A DNA stretch of 64,000 bases from Terribium retamae (GTDB lineage Bacteria > Pseudomonadota > Alphaproteobacteria > Rhizobiales > Rhizobiaceae): contig NZ_JAKREW010000006.1 of assembly GCF_022347545.1 (NCBI RefSeq), forward strand, positions 62,001 through 126,000, written 5' to 3'. The notes under the pieces were generated by a model that made no database searches, was not told the origin of the DNA, and saw only the letters and a program-made list of their open reading frames with translations. Positions 62,987 through 64,000 of the stretch are shown one piece after another. Numbering within the stretch: position 1 is the first letter of the stretch; the number at the start of each line of letters is the position of its first letter. The position numbers and the translations under genes were made by a program.

Positions 62987-64000
62987 TCAACTGGCCAGTT
63001 TTCGCTGATACCCGGCCGCACTTTCGAAATCGAAGAACTTCTGGATGGCAAGTGCGGACGCTCCCCGCAACCAGACATTGTTGCCCCAATCCACTTCCAG
63101 CGGCGGCGGCGTTCCGAAGGAATTCTCCCTCACCGCCCTGGCGAGCGGATCGACCAGTGCCCTTCCGAACCGGACCGCTTCGCCGCCCACGATGACGACC
63201 GCTGGATCCACAAGGTCGATCATGCTCACCAGCCGCTCGCCGATTTCGCGTCCGATCTTGCCCAGATAGATCGTTGCAAGCGGATCGCCATTGGCGGCCG
63301 CCTCCTGCAGATCTGGGGCTTCTGGACCTCGCAGCTCCCGCCAGCCCCTTATAATCCCCGGCTCGGAAAGGCGCCGATTCCAGCTCAACCGATCGCTTGT
63401 CGCCCAGCTGTCCTTGTCGCTGCGCAGGAAGCCGATTTCGCCTGCTGCAAAGCGCGCGCCGCGATGGATCTGGCCATTGAAGACCAGCGCAGCTCCCACA
63501 CCCGTGCTGATGACCAGCACCAGAGCCGAACCGCGGGTGCGACCATATCCGAACAGTTGCTGAGCGATCGCAAAAGCATTGACGTCGTTGTCCACCCAGA
63601 CCGGAACACTCGTGCGCGCTGCTATCAGTTCGGCAATCGGCACATTGACCCAGCCGAAGTCGTGAAATTCAAGGCAGACACCCCGATCCACATCGATCAG
63701 GCCCGGCATAGCGACACCGATACCGACAAGCTTGCCTGAATTGCTTTTCTGCTCGCGCAGCAACATCGAAGCGCCATCCTCCACCGCCGCGGCGACGGCA
63801 GCAGGATCATGGCTGGATAATGGGATCTCGCATGTGCCGATCGGTTGCGTGGATAGGTCCGTCAGCGTGCCTTCCACCTTGTCATGTGTAAGCTTGAAGC
63901 CGATCGACCAGCGTTGCCGATAATCGATGTTGAGCGGGATTGGCTTGCGCCCACCGGTGCTTTGCATCCCCTTGCCTTCAACGAGCATGCCTTCGTTGAT
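62987..64000 (-). CDS. ROK-family transcriptional regulator (N-terminus beyond window edge)
   Basis: The frame is open to the right edge, so at least 338 residues are seen and the start is missing. The ROK domain has the phosphate-binding-type ISTGVGAALVFNGQIHRGAR, WVDNDVNAFAIAQQLFG and GEIGFLRSD. The visible N-terminal end (INEGMLVEGKG, then GGRKPIPLNID) matches the junction after a MarR-like helix-turn-helix in NagC/XylR-type ROK regulators, so a regulator is likelier than a sugar kinase. The zinc-binding cysteine cluster typical of ROK is not evident in the visible part. Confidence 0.82.
   Translation of the reverse strand: MNEGMLVEGKGMQSTGGRKPIPLNIDYRQRWSIGFKLTHDKVEGTLTDLSTQPIGTCEIPLSSHDPAAVAAAVEDGASMLLREQKSNSGKLVGIGVAMPGLIDVDRGVCLEFHDFGWVNVPIAELIAARTSVPVWVDNDVNAFAIAQQLFGYGRTRGSALVLVISTGVGAALVFNGQIHRGARFAAGEIGFLRSDKDSWATSDRLSWNRRLSEPGIIRGWRELRGPEAPDLQEAAANGDPLATIYLGKIGREIGERLVSMIDLVDPAVVIVGGEAVRFGRALVDPLARAVRENSFGTPPPLEVDWGNNVWLRGASALAIQKFFDFESAAGYQRKLAS

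Overview
The window is about 60% GC chromosomal DNA from an alphaproteobacterium of the order Hyphomicrobiales (Rhizobiales). A Phyllobacteriaceae/Mesorhizobium-like host fits best; this is inference. The evidence is a BioR-type GntR regulator with its TTATCTATAA boxes beside biotin genes, DUF982 and DUF1127 proteins, promoters of the EcfG general-stress type (GGAAC-N16/17-CGTT), a B12-dependent class II ribonucleotide reductase, many ABC and tripartite uptake operons, and dispersed TAGAGC...GCTCTA palindromic repeats. No insertion sequence, prophage, CRISPR array, rRNA or replication origin was seen. One tRNA-Leu (anticodon UAA) lies near 21.9 kb.

Layout. 0-3.3 kb: end of a Gfo/Idh/MocA oxidoreductase, adenine deaminase, and an UlaG-like metallohydrolase. 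3.5-10.1 kb: a DctB/DctD-like two-component pair followed by a tctCBA tripartite carboxylate transporter, with an 18-bp palindrome between them. 10.2-11.1 kb: exported alpha/beta hydrolase. 11.2-18.2 kb: sugar ABC operon with its own LacI-type regulator, a LacI-type operator and an oxidoreductase. 18.3-21.3 kb: bioR-bioY-bioB-bioD. 21.4-32 kb: mostly single genes (DUF982, tRNA, NUDIX, old yellow enzyme, DUF2188, alpha/beta hydrolase, WrbA, MoCF protein, universal stress protein, xanthine phosphoribosyltransferase, NUDIX, aspartyl beta-hydroxylase) with two large inverted copies of a composite palindromic repeat. 32-36.6 kb: nrdJ with a long structured leader and NrdR-box-like sites. 36.7-41.3 kb: branched-chain-amino-acid-type ABC operon. 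41.3-49.1 kb: AsmA protein, TetR regulator, and a divergent three-subunit molybdenum hydroxylase of the PaoABC type. 49.2-53.2 kb: small lipoprotein, unknown proteins, DUF1127, AraC regulator, YghU-type glutathione transferase. 53.3-59.6 kb: stress carbohydrate cluster (HAD phosphatase, GT4 glycosyltransferase, glycogen-debranching-like enzyme, membrane-anchored trehalose-6-phosphate synthase, small protein). 59.6-64 kb: DHA2 efflux pump, ArsR-rhodanese fusion regulator with divergent DUF2938 protein, FMN reductase, and an edge-truncated ROK-family protein.

Two themes link the genes. The first is nutrient scavenging: three uptake operons each begin with a binding-protein gene followed by a stem-loop. 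The second is general stress: exact EcfG-type promoters sit before the DUF982 gene, the universal stress protein gene and otsA, with near matches before several others. No wholly new system is evident. The best leads are the structured nrdJ leader, the EcfG-linked carbohydrate cluster with a membrane-anchored OtsA, the rhodanese-only cysteine sensor, and repeats that supply stop codons to neighbouring genes.
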